A DNA stretch of 56,431 nt from Dehalococcoidia bacterium. GTDB lineage: Bacteria > Chloroflexota > Dehalococcoidia > Bin125. The translations under genes were made by a program, and so were the position numbers. This document shows positions 15,931 to 24,330 of the stretch, one piece after another; positions within the stretch are counted from its first letter, which is position 1; every line of letters begins with the position of its first letter. The DNA lies in the NCBI GenBank assembly GCA_022822375.1, contig JAJEBU010000092.1:1-56431 (forward strand), given 5' to 3'. The notes beneath the pieces were generated by a model that did not search any database, was not told the DNA's origin, and saw nothing but the letters and a program-made list of their open reading frames with translations.

Positions 15931-17147
15931 CGCTGCCCGAAGGAACAGGACCGCTTGCCGGCGTCAACGTGCTGGATCTGAGCTGGATCGTGGCCGGCCC
16001 GACGGTCGGCCGAGCGCTTACGGACTACGGCGCGACCGTGATCCGCGTGGAATCACCGTCGCGGGTCGACACCGCGCGCGTCGTCGCGCCGTTCCACGCC
16101 GACGAACCGGGCGTCGAGAACTCGGGGCTGTACGTCAACGTCAACGCGGGCAAGTGGGGATTGACACTCGACCTTCGCATCAGCGAAGCGCAGGAGATCT
16201 TTCGTCGGCTGGTGGTCTGGGCAGACATTGTCTGCGAATCGTTCACGGCGGGCGTCCTATCGCGCTGGCAGCTGGACGAGCCAAATCTGCGGCGGTTGAA
16301 GCCGGACTTGATCATGCTCAGCAGCACGCTGCTCGGTCAAACCGGTCCCTACAACCAGGTCAGCGGATTCGGCAGCCAGGGCGCCGGGATGGCCGGCGTG
16401 CAGGACCTGACGGGCTGGGCCGACCGACCGCCGGCGGGACCGTACGGACCATACACGGACTATCCAGCGCCGCGGTTTTCGCTCACGGCGTTGTTGGCCG
16501 CACTCGATCACCGCAATCGCACGGGCGAAGGCGTGTTCATCGACCAGGCACAGGCCGAGGGCACGTTGCAGCTGCTCGCGCCCGCCTTGATCAACGTCAA
16601 GAACGGCGGACCCGCGCTCGAACGGCGGGGCAACGACGATCCGCAGATGACGCCGCACGGCGTCTTCCCGTGCCGGCGGACATCGGACCGCTCGGAGTCG
16701 TGGGTGGCGATCGCTGTGGCATCGGACGAGCAGTGGCGGGCACTGGCGGAGGTCATCGGCGCGAACCCCTCGCTGACCATCGGCGAGCGGCGCGAGCAGC
16801 AGGCCGCAATCGAGGCGACGATCTCGAATTGGACAGCACAGCGATCCGCGGCAGATGCCGAGGAAGCCCTCCAGGCGCTCGGCGTCTCTGCCCACCGCCT
16901 GTCCAACACCGAAGATGCCGCCAACGACCCGCAACTCGCGCATCGCGGCCACTTTCATCGATTGCCGCACACGTTGCACGGCGAGACGACGGTCGAGGGG
17001 CCGCGCTATCTGCACTCAGAGACACCGGGGCGTCCCCAGCGTCCGGCGCCGCTCTACGGGGAACACAACCGTCAAATCCTCTCCGAGCTGCTAGGCCTGT
17101 CAGACGAAGAAATCGAGCATCTGGCCGCATCAGGGGCGCTGAGCTGA
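15927..17147 (+). CDS. CaiB/BaiF family protein lacking the usual catalytic Asp
   Basis: 406 residues, same fold as the preceding gene (LDLSWIVAGPTVGRALTDYGATVIRVES). Aligning the region after GQTGPY, the catalytic Asp position is occupied by Ser160 (GFGSQGAGMAGVQDLTG). Relatives with this type of loop are common as second subunits or non-canonical members. The ATGA overlap with the Asp-containing neighbour suggests an alpha-beta enzyme with one catalytic and one structural or substrate-binding subunit, as reported for some heteromeric family III transferases. That subunit assignment is inference. A VapBC45-like pair follows 31 bp later. Confidence 0.9.
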   Translation: MTLPEGTGPLAGVNVLDLSWIVAGPTVGRALTDYGATVIRVESPSRVDTARVVAPFHADEPGVENSGLYVNVNAGKWGLTLDLRISEAQEIFRRLVVWADIVCESFTAGVLSRWQLDEPNLRRLKPDLIMLSSTLLGQTGPYNQVSGFGSQGAGMAGVQDLTGWADRPPAGPYGPYTDYPAPRFSLTALLAALDHRNRTGEGVFIDQAQAEGTLQLLAPALINVKNGGPALERRGNDDPQMTPHGVFPCRRTSDRSESWVAIAVASDEQWRALAEVIGANPSLTIGERREQQAAIEATISNWTAQRSAADAEEALQALGVSAHRLSNTEDAANDPQLAHRGHFHRLPHTLHGETTVEGPRYLHSETPGRPQRPAPLYGEHNRQILSELLGLSDEEIEHLAASGALS

Positions 17148-17178
17148 ATCAAGGTATGCTGCTCCCGAGAATCGAACG

Positions 17179-17877
17179 ATGACGACATTCGACCTTCCGG
17201 CAGCACTGTCAGCTCGGTACACACCCAGCGAAGTTGCTCAGCTTGCTGGCGTGCACACGCGCACGGCGAGCTACTGGTTTCGTGGTCGGCGGGGCTCAGC
17301 GGTCCCCCCTGTGTTCCCATTGGTTGAACAATGGGATCCACAGACGACGCGGGTGTCATTCCTCGATCTCTGCGAAGCGATCGTTGTATCCAACTTCAGA
17401 CGTCACGGCGCATCCCTCCAACGAATTCGCTTGGCCCGAGAGTTTACGAAGCAACGAGTCACATCGGAACACCCATTCGCCACCGAGCAATTCAAACTGG
17501 CCGGCGGCCGCATCTTGTGGGAGTTCGATGAGCAGAGCCCCAGCAACCGCAAGCAGGACGTGTTGGTCGACTTCGATTCGAGCGCCGGGCAATATGCGCT
17601 TCCGATCTACTTCACCGAAGCGCTCGAACGGTTTGACTACGGAGATTTGCTCGGAGATCGGACGGCCTGCCGTTATCACCCGTATGGCCGCGACGTGCCA
17701 TTGGTGATCGATCCCGAGTTCGGCAGCGGCCGCCTCACCATTGCCGATTCCAACATTCGCGCCGAGGCAGTCTTGGCGCGGTTCTCTCATGGGTACACGA
17801 TTGAAGAGATTAACGACGATCTCGGACTGCCGACGGACCAGCTGAGAGCGGTACAGCAATTCCAACGCGCCGCCTGA
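17179..17877 (+). CDS. VapB45-like antitoxin (HTH plus DUF433)
   Basis: A 232-residue two-domain protein. The N-terminus TPSEVAQLAGVHTRTASYWFRG (about 15-36) is a MerR-like helix-turn-helix. The C-terminus (about 178-229, TIADSNIRAEAVLARFSHGYTIEEINDDLGL) is a DUF433 domain. This arrangement is that of VapB45-type antitoxins, which bind DNA and neutralise a downstream PIN-like nuclease. The downstream gene overlaps its stop codon. Base composition is clearly less GC-rich than the CaiB/BaiF genes before it, suggesting a mobile module. Confidence 0.8.
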   Translation: MTTFDLPAALSARYTPSEVAQLAGVHTRTASYWFRGRRGSAVPPVFPLVEQWDPQTTRVSFLDLCEAIVVSNFRRHGASLQRIRLAREFTKQRVTSEHPFATEQFKLAGGRILWEFDEQSPSNRKQDVLVDFDSSAGQYALPIYFTEALERFDYGDLLGDRTACRYHPYGRDVPLVIDPEFGSGRLTIADSNIRAEAVLARFSHGYTIEEINDDLGLPTDQLRAVQQFQRAA

Positions 17878-18281
17878 CACTGTTCTTCGACGAAGCGGTT
17901 GGAGGACGAGTCGCCCAGGCTCTGCGGCTGGTGAACGCGCCCGATCTTGAGTGCGTGACGCACCGCGAGCTGTATCGCGACACACCTTCACATGGCCGAT
18001 TCATTCCGGACGCACAGTGGATCAGTGACTGCTCTCGCTTCGGTTGGTTGGCTCTGACACAAGACGTGAAGATCTTGGACGCGGGACCAGAGCGGGAGGC
18101 AATCATCAACAGTGAAGTTGGAATCGTCATTCTCGAACCTGGTGACGCTGTCAATTATGACGTGCTCTCATTCATCATCCGCCGGATGACTTGGCTCAGG
18201 CAGATCAACGAAGAGTCCAAACCCTTCGTGTACCGGACATCGCTGCGCGGACGAGCGCGGCGGATGCCCCTGATGGCGTAG
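17874..18281 (+). CDS. VapC45-like PIN-domain toxin, probable CTG start
   Basis: A 135-residue PIN-like ribonuclease toxin. The first GTG in frame (17931) would remove the conserved N-terminal strand. Reading upstream in the same frame gives TLFFDEAVGGRVAQALRLV, the expected start of the family with the acidic FDE motif, directly after a CTG at 17874. That CTG overlaps the antitoxin stop as CTGA, mirroring the common ATGA coupling. The rest includes WISDCSRFGWLALTQDVKIL, with acidic residues for metal binding. I therefore place the start at CTG 17874; there is no other in-frame start codon. Function as a toxin is inferred from family and arrangement. Confidence 0.7.
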   Translation: MTLFFDEAVGGRVAQALRLVNAPDLECVTHRELYRDTPSHGRFIPDAQWISDCSRFGWLALTQDVKILDAGPEREAIINSEVGIVILEPGDAVNYDVLSFIIRRMTWLRQINEESKPFVYRTSLRGRARRMPLMA

Positions 18282-18292
18282 CAGGCGCTCGG

Positions 18293-19858
18293 CTAGTCCT
18301 CTGCTGACATCCACTCTGCGATGCGGGCGCCCATCATCATGCAGGTGAAGTTGGTGTTGGCGCGAATAATCGTCGGCATGATGGATCCGTCGACGACGCG
18401 CAGGTTGTCGACGCCGTGCACGCGGCCTTCGCTGTCGACGACCGCGCCGGCAGCAGGATCGTCACCCATCGGACAGGTGCAGGTCGGGTGCGCCATGCTC
18501 GTGGCGGTAGCGTGAATCCAGGCGTCGAGCTGATCATCGTCGTCGATCATCGCCTGGGTGACGTCGACCGCTCCCTGGTGGAAGGCTGACAGCTGTTCGG
18601 AGTGGGCCAGACGCCAGGCGAGGCGCGCGCCCTCACGCAGGCGGACGCGATCCGCGTCGTCCTCGTCAAACTTGAGGTCGATGACCGGGTGATCGTGCAG
18701 GTCGGCGCTGCGCAGCGTCACCGACCCAGAGGAGTTGGGCAGCTGCACGCCCGGCGCGATGCCAAACACCCACTCCGCCTCGGGCTGCTGCTCGTCTTCG
18801 CCCACCCAAGCGCCAAACCGTGCTTCCGGACCGATCAGGATGTGACCCAGCAAGTACACCTGCATGTCGTTGAACTCGCCCATCTCGGAGCTGTAGCAGA
18901 GCAACGTCTGGGCGAGCGGGCGCTGCGGATCGACCGTGCCTTCGGCCGGCCAGAAGAGCATCGGAGTCATCGGATGATCCATCAGATGCTTGCCGACGCC
19001 GGGCAGGTCGGCGACCGACGGGATCCCGAGCGACGCGAGCTCGTCTGCGGGGCCGATGCCTGATCGCAGCAGGATCGCCGGGCTCATGATTGCCCCGGCG
19101 GAGAGGATGATCTGCGTACCGCGGACCTCTTGCAGCTCGCCTTCCGATTCCACCACGAGCCCGACCGCGCGACCGTCTTCGATCAACACGCGGTCGACCA
19201 GGCAGTGACCACGCACCGTCAGATTGAGGCGTTGACGCGCCTGGGAAAGGAATCCCATGTTGGCCGACCAGCGGGTCATTCGCTGCGGCCCGTCTCGGTT
19301 CATCGCCAACGGCGAGATGCCGCTGGATTCAGGGTCATTCTGATCGTCGGTGTGCGCGAAGCCATGAGCGATGCAGGCGTCGTAGAAGCCGCGCTGGACC
19401 GGCTCCATTTCGTCCAGCCGCCATCGTCGGACGGGAATCGGCCCGCCCTGCCCGTGGAAGTCACCGCCGTAATCCTTGTCGTCCTCGATCGCGCGGAAGT
19501 ACGGCAGACACTCAGACCACGCCCAGCGGTCGTCGCCGCTCAGTTCGGCCCAACGGTCGTAGTCGCCGGGCTTGCCGCGGATCGCGACGCCTGTGTTGAT
19601 CGCCGATGATCCACCGACCAGCTTGCCGCGCGGCAGGGGCGCGTCGCGGCCCGGCACGAATGTCGCCTGGAATCCCCAGTCGTGCGCGACGACCGACGGC
19701 TCGTGAATGCTGTTGACGTCCGAGGGCAGCTCGTCGAGCGAGCGGTAATCGGGACCGGCATCGAGCAGCAGAACGGAGCGGGATCGGTCCTCGCTCAGCT
19801 TGGTTGCCAGCACCGCGCCGGACGATCCGCCGCCCACGATGATCACGTCGTATTCCAT
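18293..19858 (-). CDS. GMC-family FAD oxidoreductase (choline/alcohol dehydrogenase-like)
   Basis: A 521-residue flavoenzyme oxidising an alcohol. The FAD dinucleotide-binding motif is VIIVGGGSSGAVLATKL at the N-terminus; GMC signature 1 is PRGKLVGGSSAINTG and signature 2 GAIMSPAILLRSGIGP. The C-terminal MAHPTCTCPMG and ANTNFTCMMM carry the active-site His and Asn region. The ATG at 19858 has AGGAGG 5-6 bases upstream, so it is preferred over a longer GTG frame. It lies downstream of two MFS genes on the same strand, so the substrate may be what those carriers import. No signal peptide is seen. Confidence 0.92.
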   Translation of the reverse strand: MEYDVIIVGGGSSGAVLATKLSEDRSRSVLLLDAGPDYRSLDELPSDVNSIHEPSVVAHDWGFQATFVPGRDAPLPRGKLVGGSSAINTGVAIRGKPGDYDRWAELSGDDRWAWSECLPYFRAIEDDKDYGGDFHGQGGPIPVRRWRLDEMEPVQRGFYDACIAHGFAHTDDQNDPESSGISPLAMNRDGPQRMTRWSANMGFLSQARQRLNLTVRGHCLVDRVLIEDGRAVGLVVESEGELQEVRGTQIILSAGAIMSPAILLRSGIGPADELASLGIPSVADLPGVGKHLMDHPMTPMLFWPAEGTVDPQRPLAQTLLCYSSEMGEFNDMQVYLLGHILIGPEARFGAWVGEDEQQPEAEWVFGIAPGVQLPNSSGSVTLRSADLHDHPVIDLKFDEDDADRVRLREGARLAWRLAHSEQLSAFHQGAVDVTQAMIDDDDQLDAWIHATATSMAHPTCTCPMGDDPAAGAVVDSEGRVHGVDNLRVVDGSIMPTIIRANTNFTCMMMGARIAEWMSAED

Positions 19859-19909
19859 GAAGGCCTCCTCAAACACATCTCGTGCGTCTCAGAGGCTAGG
19901 ACATCGTGG

Positions 19910-21241
19910 CTAGCGGCCGTGACGCCGTCCATGCTGAGGAGCAGGCCGCGTGACCATAATCGGCGATGGCGGCAGCACGCCGGCGCCGAAGCCGCCGCGA
20001 GGTCCCGGCAGCGTTGGGCGAGTCGAGATCAGCACCCAGATCAGGCCGGTGGCCGCGCCGATGCTGAAGACGACAAAGGGGATGTCGTAGCTGCCGAACG
20101 CATCACGCATGATCCCAGAGCCGAGCATGCCGATCGTCATGAACGGCATCATGACCATCGACGTCCAGCCCATGATTCGCCCAAACTGGGACGCGCCGAA
20201 GTAATCGGCCCGCAGCGATGTGACCAGCGTCCCGCGGGCGCCCCACGATACGCCGTTGAGCACCGCAAACACCATCAGCAGCCACCAACTGTTCGCCAAT
20301 CCCAACGAGACGCCGGCCACGCCGTGCCCGATCATGCAGAGCATCAAGAGCGGCCGCTTGGGATACTTGTCGCCCACCCAGGCCGAGAACAACTGTCCGA
20401 TCAGCTGCGTGACAACCATGACCGAGACCACGACCGCCCCGTCGCTTGCTTCGAATCCGGGCAGCTCGTCAATGTGCAGCACGCCATGCCCCAGCCACAT
20501 GCCGACGACCATCAGCGGAGTACCGTGCGCCAGCGCGAGCCCCCAGAAGGCGCGCGTCCGCAGCGCCTCGCGCGCGGTAAAGTCGCGATGCCGATGCGGA
20601 TTGACTGGCGGAAGGGTCGCCCCGTCGGCGCCTCGCGCCTCCGCGATGCCGCCGTCCACTTGCAGCCCTTTGTCGGACGGGTGACGGTGGAACAGGAACG
20701 ACAGCGCCCAACCAACGACGAGCATGAAGATGCCCGTGCCAATCGAGGCCTCCCGCCAGCCAACCGCGCCGATCAGCACGCTGACGACCGTGGCGATCAG
20801 CGCACCCAGAGTGAACCCGATCGACATGAAGCTGATCGCCCGTGATCGTTTGCGCTCGAACCAGGTCACGACGGCGACTGACACGGTCATGAACCCGCCC
20901 ATGGACGTACCGACGGAAAGCAGGATGTAGAAGCCGACAAACGAGACTTCGTCCCACAGCCGTCCGAACAGGATCATGCCGATGGCTGTGGCGGTGATAC
21001 CAAGCCGCATCATGGCACGCGGTCCCCAGCGGTCGATCATCCAGCCCTGGATCGGCCCCAGCAGGCCCGACTCCACTCGCGTGACCGCGGAGGCGACGCC
21101 GAACAGCGTCGCCGACCACATGAATTCGTCCTTGAGCGCGGCGGCATAGAAGCCGAATGCATGCATCACCAGGCCGCCCATCAACATATTGATGATCAGC
21201 CCAGCGCCGACGATGTACCAGCCATAGAAGATTCGAGGCAT
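19910..21241 (-). CDS. MFS transporter, OFA-like (paralogue 1)
   Basis: A 443-residue 12-helix carrier. It starts MPRIFYGWYIVGAGLIINMLMGG and has the MFS loop RWGPRAMMRLGI between helices 2 and 3. The general style resembles monocarboxylate/oxalate-formate-antiporter-like permeases, which import organic acids. It is closely similar to the next gene: both contain NMLMGGL, GVL/LGPIQGWMIDR and HRHRDFTAREALRTRAFWGLALAHG. It lies 25 bp after that gene and 51 bp before the GMC oxidoreductase. No good ribosome-binding site is visible, suggesting coupling. Confidence 0.9.
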   Translation of the reverse strand: MPRIFYGWYIVGAGLIINMLMGGLVMHAFGFYAAALKDEFMWSATLFGVASAVTRVESGLLGPIQGWMIDRWGPRAMMRLGITATAIGMILFGRLWDEVSFVGFYILLSVGTSMGGFMTVSVAVVTWFERKRSRAISFMSIGFTLGALIATVVSVLIGAVGWREASIGTGIFMLVVGWALSFLFHRHPSDKGLQVDGGIAEARGADGATLPPVNPHRHRDFTAREALRTRAFWGLALAHGTPLMVVGMWLGHGVLHIDELPGFEASDGAVVVSVMVVTQLIGQLFSAWVGDKYPKRPLLMLCMIGHGVAGVSLGLANSWWLLMVFAVLNGVSWGARGTLVTSLRADYFGASQFGRIMGWTSMVMMPFMTIGMLGSGIMRDAFGSYDIPFVVFSIGAATGLIWVLISTRPTLPGPRGGFGAGVLPPSPIMVTRPAPQHGRRHGR

Positions 21242-21266
21242 CTCGGAGGAGGGTATCGCGGGACTG

Positions 21267-22670
21267 CTAGCGTCCGGGCTCGCCGTGCTGCGGGGCTGGC
21301 CGGGTGACGTCAGTTGGCAACATCGAGCTGGCTCGCCAGCCTCCGCCGGGCAGGGTCGGACGGGTGGCGATCAGCACCCAGATCGCGCCCGTCACCGCGC
21401 CCAGTCCGAGCACTATGAAGGCAATCTCGTAGCTGCCGGTGGAATCGACCAGGACGGAGGAGATGAAGCCGCCGAGCGTCATGAAGGTGGACATCACGAT
21501 TGACGACCAACCCATGATCTGTCCGAAGTACCGGGCGCCGAAGTAGTCCGCGCGCAAGGCGGTGATCAGCGGTGCGCGCGATCCCCAGGCCAGACCGTTG
21601 ATGATCGCGGCGATCAGGATCGCCTCGTAGGTCGTCGCGAAGCCCAACAGAATCGCGGCAACGCAGTGACCAAACATCGCGGGAATGAGTAGCATCCGCT
21701 TCGAGAATCGGTCGCCGAGATAGCCCATCCCGATCTGTCCGACCAGCTGCGCGGCGTTCATGATCCCGTAGGCCACGCCGGAGTGAAACGCGGTCAGGCC
21801 GTCTACCTCCTCGACGAGCAGGGTGAAGTGCACGAAGACGCCGGAAATGACCAGCAACGGCGCGCCGTGAGCGAGCGCCAGGCCCCAGAAGGCGCGGGTG
21901 CGCAGCGCTTCGCGCGGCGTGAAGTCTCGGTGTCGATGCGAACTAGCGGGCCGCGACGACGTTGATGCGGCCGTCAGCTCCCCGCCGTCCTTTTGCAAGC
22001 CCCGATCCTCGGGACGTCGCACGAACAAGAAGGCCAGCGCCTGGCCGACGACGAAGAGTAGGGCCGCTGAAACCAAGGCGGTGTTGCGCCAGCCGAACTC
22101 CTGGATCATGGTGCCGACGGGAATCGCCAGGAAGCCACCGAAGGCGAACCCCGTGGACATGAAGCCGAGCGCCCGTGATCGCAGCCGCTCGAACCAGTTC
22201 ACGACCGCGACGGAGACGGTCATGAAGCCGCCCACGGACGATCCGATGGCGACGATGAAGTAGAAGCCGATGAACGTACTCTGGCTATTGAGCTGGGAGA
22301 AGAGCAAAAGCCCGATGGTGGTCGAGATGATCCCGAGTCGCATCATCGTTTGTGGGCCGAAGCGGTCGATGAGCCAGCCCTGGATCGGTCCGAGCACACC
22401 GGACTCGATGCGGGTGATCATGAAGGCCAGACCGAAGATCGTGGCAGGCCACAGGAATTCGTCAGTGAGCTCAGCGACGTAGAAATGGTAGGCGTGCATG
22501 ATCAGCCCGCCCATCAGCATGTTGATGATGATCCCGGCGCCGACGATGTACCAGCCGTAGAAGAGCTTGCCCTCAGAGGCGCGCGACCCGAACAACCCCG
22601 ATAACACCCGCAGTCCGCCTCCAGCCGGTCCGATCGTGCCGCAACGGGGCCGCCACTGACCGTTGCTCAT
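21267..22670 (-). CDS. MFS transporter, OFA-like (paralogue 2)
   Basis: A 467-residue carrier and evident tandem paralogue of the preceding entry. Helix 1 is KLFYGWYIVGAGIIINMLMGG, and the loop motif is RFGPQTMMRLGI. I prefer the ATG at 22670 (MSNGQWRPRCG) because longer upstream frames run into the divergent promoter of the cyclase gene. The N-terminus is about 35 residues longer than in paralogue 1. It is probably the first gene of a three-gene operon with paralogue 1 and the GMC oxidoreductase. Duplicate carriers suggest two related substrates or directions of transport. Confidence 0.88.
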   Translation of the reverse strand: MSNGQWRPRCGTIGPAGGGLRVLSGLFGSRASEGKLFYGWYIVGAGIIINMLMGGLIMHAYHFYVAELTDEFLWPATIFGLAFMITRIESGVLGPIQGWLIDRFGPQTMMRLGIISTTIGLLLFSQLNSQSTFIGFYFIVAIGSSVGGFMTVSVAVVNWFERLRSRALGFMSTGFAFGGFLAIPVGTMIQEFGWRNTALVSAALLFVVGQALAFLFVRRPEDRGLQKDGGELTAASTSSRPASSHRHRDFTPREALRTRAFWGLALAHGAPLLVISGVFVHFTLLVEEVDGLTAFHSGVAYGIMNAAQLVGQIGMGYLGDRFSKRMLLIPAMFGHCVAAILLGFATTYEAILIAAIINGLAWGSRAPLITALRADYFGARYFGQIMGWSSIVMSTFMTLGGFISSVLVDSTGSYEIAFIVLGLGAVTGAIWVLIATRPTLPGGGWRASSMLPTDVTRPAPQHGEPGR

Positions 22671-22702
22671 CCTATCGGCAGTCCACGCGACGTTCTGCGC
22701 TC

Positions 22703-22711
22703 TGGCATACT
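22703..22711 (+). promoter_or_regulatory. Candidate extended -10 element
   Basis: TGG followed by CATACT (22706-22711) forms an extended -10 sequence in the 87-bp gap between divergent genes. It is placed 46 bp before the cyclase ATG. No convincing -35 is seen. Weak evidence on its own. Confidence 0.35.
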
Positions 22712-22757
22712 GCGCGGGATTGGGGTGCAACGGCCCCGTCCTGGATTGGAGACTCCG

Positions 22758-23693
22758 ATGGCTGCTCAGACCGGTACGCGAGACGATGTGGATGCGCTGG
22801 CTCAACAGTTGTCGAACTGGGGACGCTGGGGTCCGGACGACGAGCGCGGCGCGCTCAACTTCATCACCCCCGCGGTATCAGCGGCGGCCGCCGCGCTCGT
22901 GCGCGAAGGCGTCACCGTCAGCTGCGCGTTGGAGCTGGCCAAGACTCCCGCGGCGGACAACCCGACTCCGGTCACTCACTTCATGACTGGCGCCGGCGAC
23001 GTCAGCGGACTGGGCGGGTTGCGCGGCTTGGAGTCGACCGGCGATGGCTTCGTGATCTCGCCGCACGGCATGGCGAACACGCACATTGACGCGCTCTGCC
23101 ACATCCTCGACCAGGGCAAAATGTACAACGGCTTCCCGGCCTCAGAGGTGCTCTCGACCGGCGCGCGCAAGAACTCGATCATGGGCCTCGAGCAGGGCAT
23201 CTCGACGCGCGGCGTACTGCTCGACATCCCGCGCCAGCGCGGCGTCGATTGGCTGGAGCCGGGCTATGGAATCACGGTCGACGACCTCGAAGCGGCGGAG
23301 TCGGCGCAGGGCGTGACCGTGCGCTCGGGCGACATCCTGCTGGTTCGCACCGGTCGCGACAATCGCCGCGAAGCGGAGGGCGCCACACCGCCGTTCGCCG
23401 GCATGGCTGGGCTGAACATGGAGTGTCTGCCCTGGATCCGCGAGCGCGAGGTGGCCATCCTGGGCTGCGACGGCGTGTCGGACGTGATTCCCTCCAACGT
23501 CGACGGGTCGCCGCTGCCGATCCACCACATCATCATCACCTACATGGGCGTGCATCTGATCGACAACGCGCGGCTCGGGCCCCTGGGCGACGCCTGCGCG
23601 GAGCGTCAGCGCTGGGAGTTCCTGCTGACCATCGCACCGCTGCGATTGGTCGGAGGCACGGCGTCGCCAATCAATCCGATCGCGATGTTCTAG
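22758..23693 (+). CDS. Cyclase-family metal-dependent hydrolase (kynurenine-formamidase-like)
   Basis: A 311-residue member of the putative cyclase (PF04199) family. The metal-binding signature HxD...H is seen in NTHIDALCHILDQG, and the C-terminal region has CDGVSDVIPSN and PIHHIIITYMGVHLIDN as in the long-form family. Characterised relatives hydrolyse formamides or open lactam/ester rings; substrate here unknown. The ATG at 22758 has TGGAGA six bases upstream. It is divergent from the MFS/GMC operon and may act on the same imported compounds. Confidence 0.88.
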   Translation: MAAQTGTRDDVDALAQQLSNWGRWGPDDERGALNFITPAVSAAAAALVREGVTVSCALELAKTPAADNPTPVTHFMTGAGDVSGLGGLRGLESTGDGFVISPHGMANTHIDALCHILDQGKMYNGFPASEVLSTGARKNSIMGLEQGISTRGVLLDIPRQRGVDWLEPGYGITVDDLEAAESAQGVTVRSGDILLVRTGRDNRREAEGATPPFAGMAGLNMECLPWIREREVAILGCDGVSDVIPSNVDGSPLPIHHIIITYMGVHLIDNARLGPLGDACAERQRWEFLLTIAPLRLVGGTASPINPIAMF

Positions 23694-23709
23694 GTCGGTG
23701 CGGGCGTCC

Positions 23710-24330
23710 ATGCGACGTCAACGAGGCTGGTCGGCCCGTAGCCCGAGGCTGCGGGCTGCGATGTTCGCGTTCAGCGCTGTCGCTGTTGCGCTGTACCTCG
23801 CGCTCTCCGCCGCGAGGGCCGCTGATTCTCCTGCGCAGACCATAGCGTTGCAACCCGGCGACAATCTCGTCGGTTGGGTGGCGGAGCCGAAGCCGGTCAC
23901 GGAGGTCTTTGCGGAGATACCTGAGACCAGCCTGATCTATCACTGGGACGCTGAGGAGCGGAGGTGGGCGTACGCCATTCGCGGGGTCGGCGGGAATCTG
24001 GAGACGCTGGAAGCGGGTATGGCCGTGACGGTCCGCGTCGGAGGCGATCAGACCGTCAGCTGGGAACGTCCGCTGACGCCAGCGAAGGGCAGCATCACGC
24101 TGTACTCAGGGGTCAACAGGGTCACGTGGCTGGGCCGGGATGAGTGGCCGTTGGATCAGGTGGCGCGTTTAGCGAGTCGTTCCGTGAGGTTGCTGAGCCC
24201 GCTCTTCATCGAGGAACAGTCCCCATGCTTTTCGCCCCTTGCGACTGTTGCAGTTCCCGCACAGCCCGATCCGATTCATCACGCCGTCTTCCCCGCCGCG
24301 GACCTTCGGAATGCGATGATCGAGATGTAA
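23710..24330 (+). pseudogene. Secreted repeat protein with its 3' end replaced
   Basis: The protein starts with a clear signal peptide (MRRQRGW..., hydrophobic core AAMFAFSAVAVALYLALSAARA). A module IALQPGDNLVGWVAEPKPV...EVFAEI...IYHWD follows. A second copy begins ITLYSGVNRVTWLGRDEWPLDQVAR and stops abruptly at 24168. From there the frame reads the antisense strand of the methyltransferase gene, whose stop codon is at 24169-24171. About 53 residues of the open frame are therefore not native. I judge that the gene lost its 3' part when the methyltransferase arrived. The intact family looks like surface or secreted proteins with tandem WD-containing modules; function unknown. Confidence 0.65.

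Noticed and set aside
17931-18281. VapC45-like toxin starting at GTG 17931
   Set aside because: This start would delete the conserved N-terminal strand with FFDE that is in frame immediately upstream.
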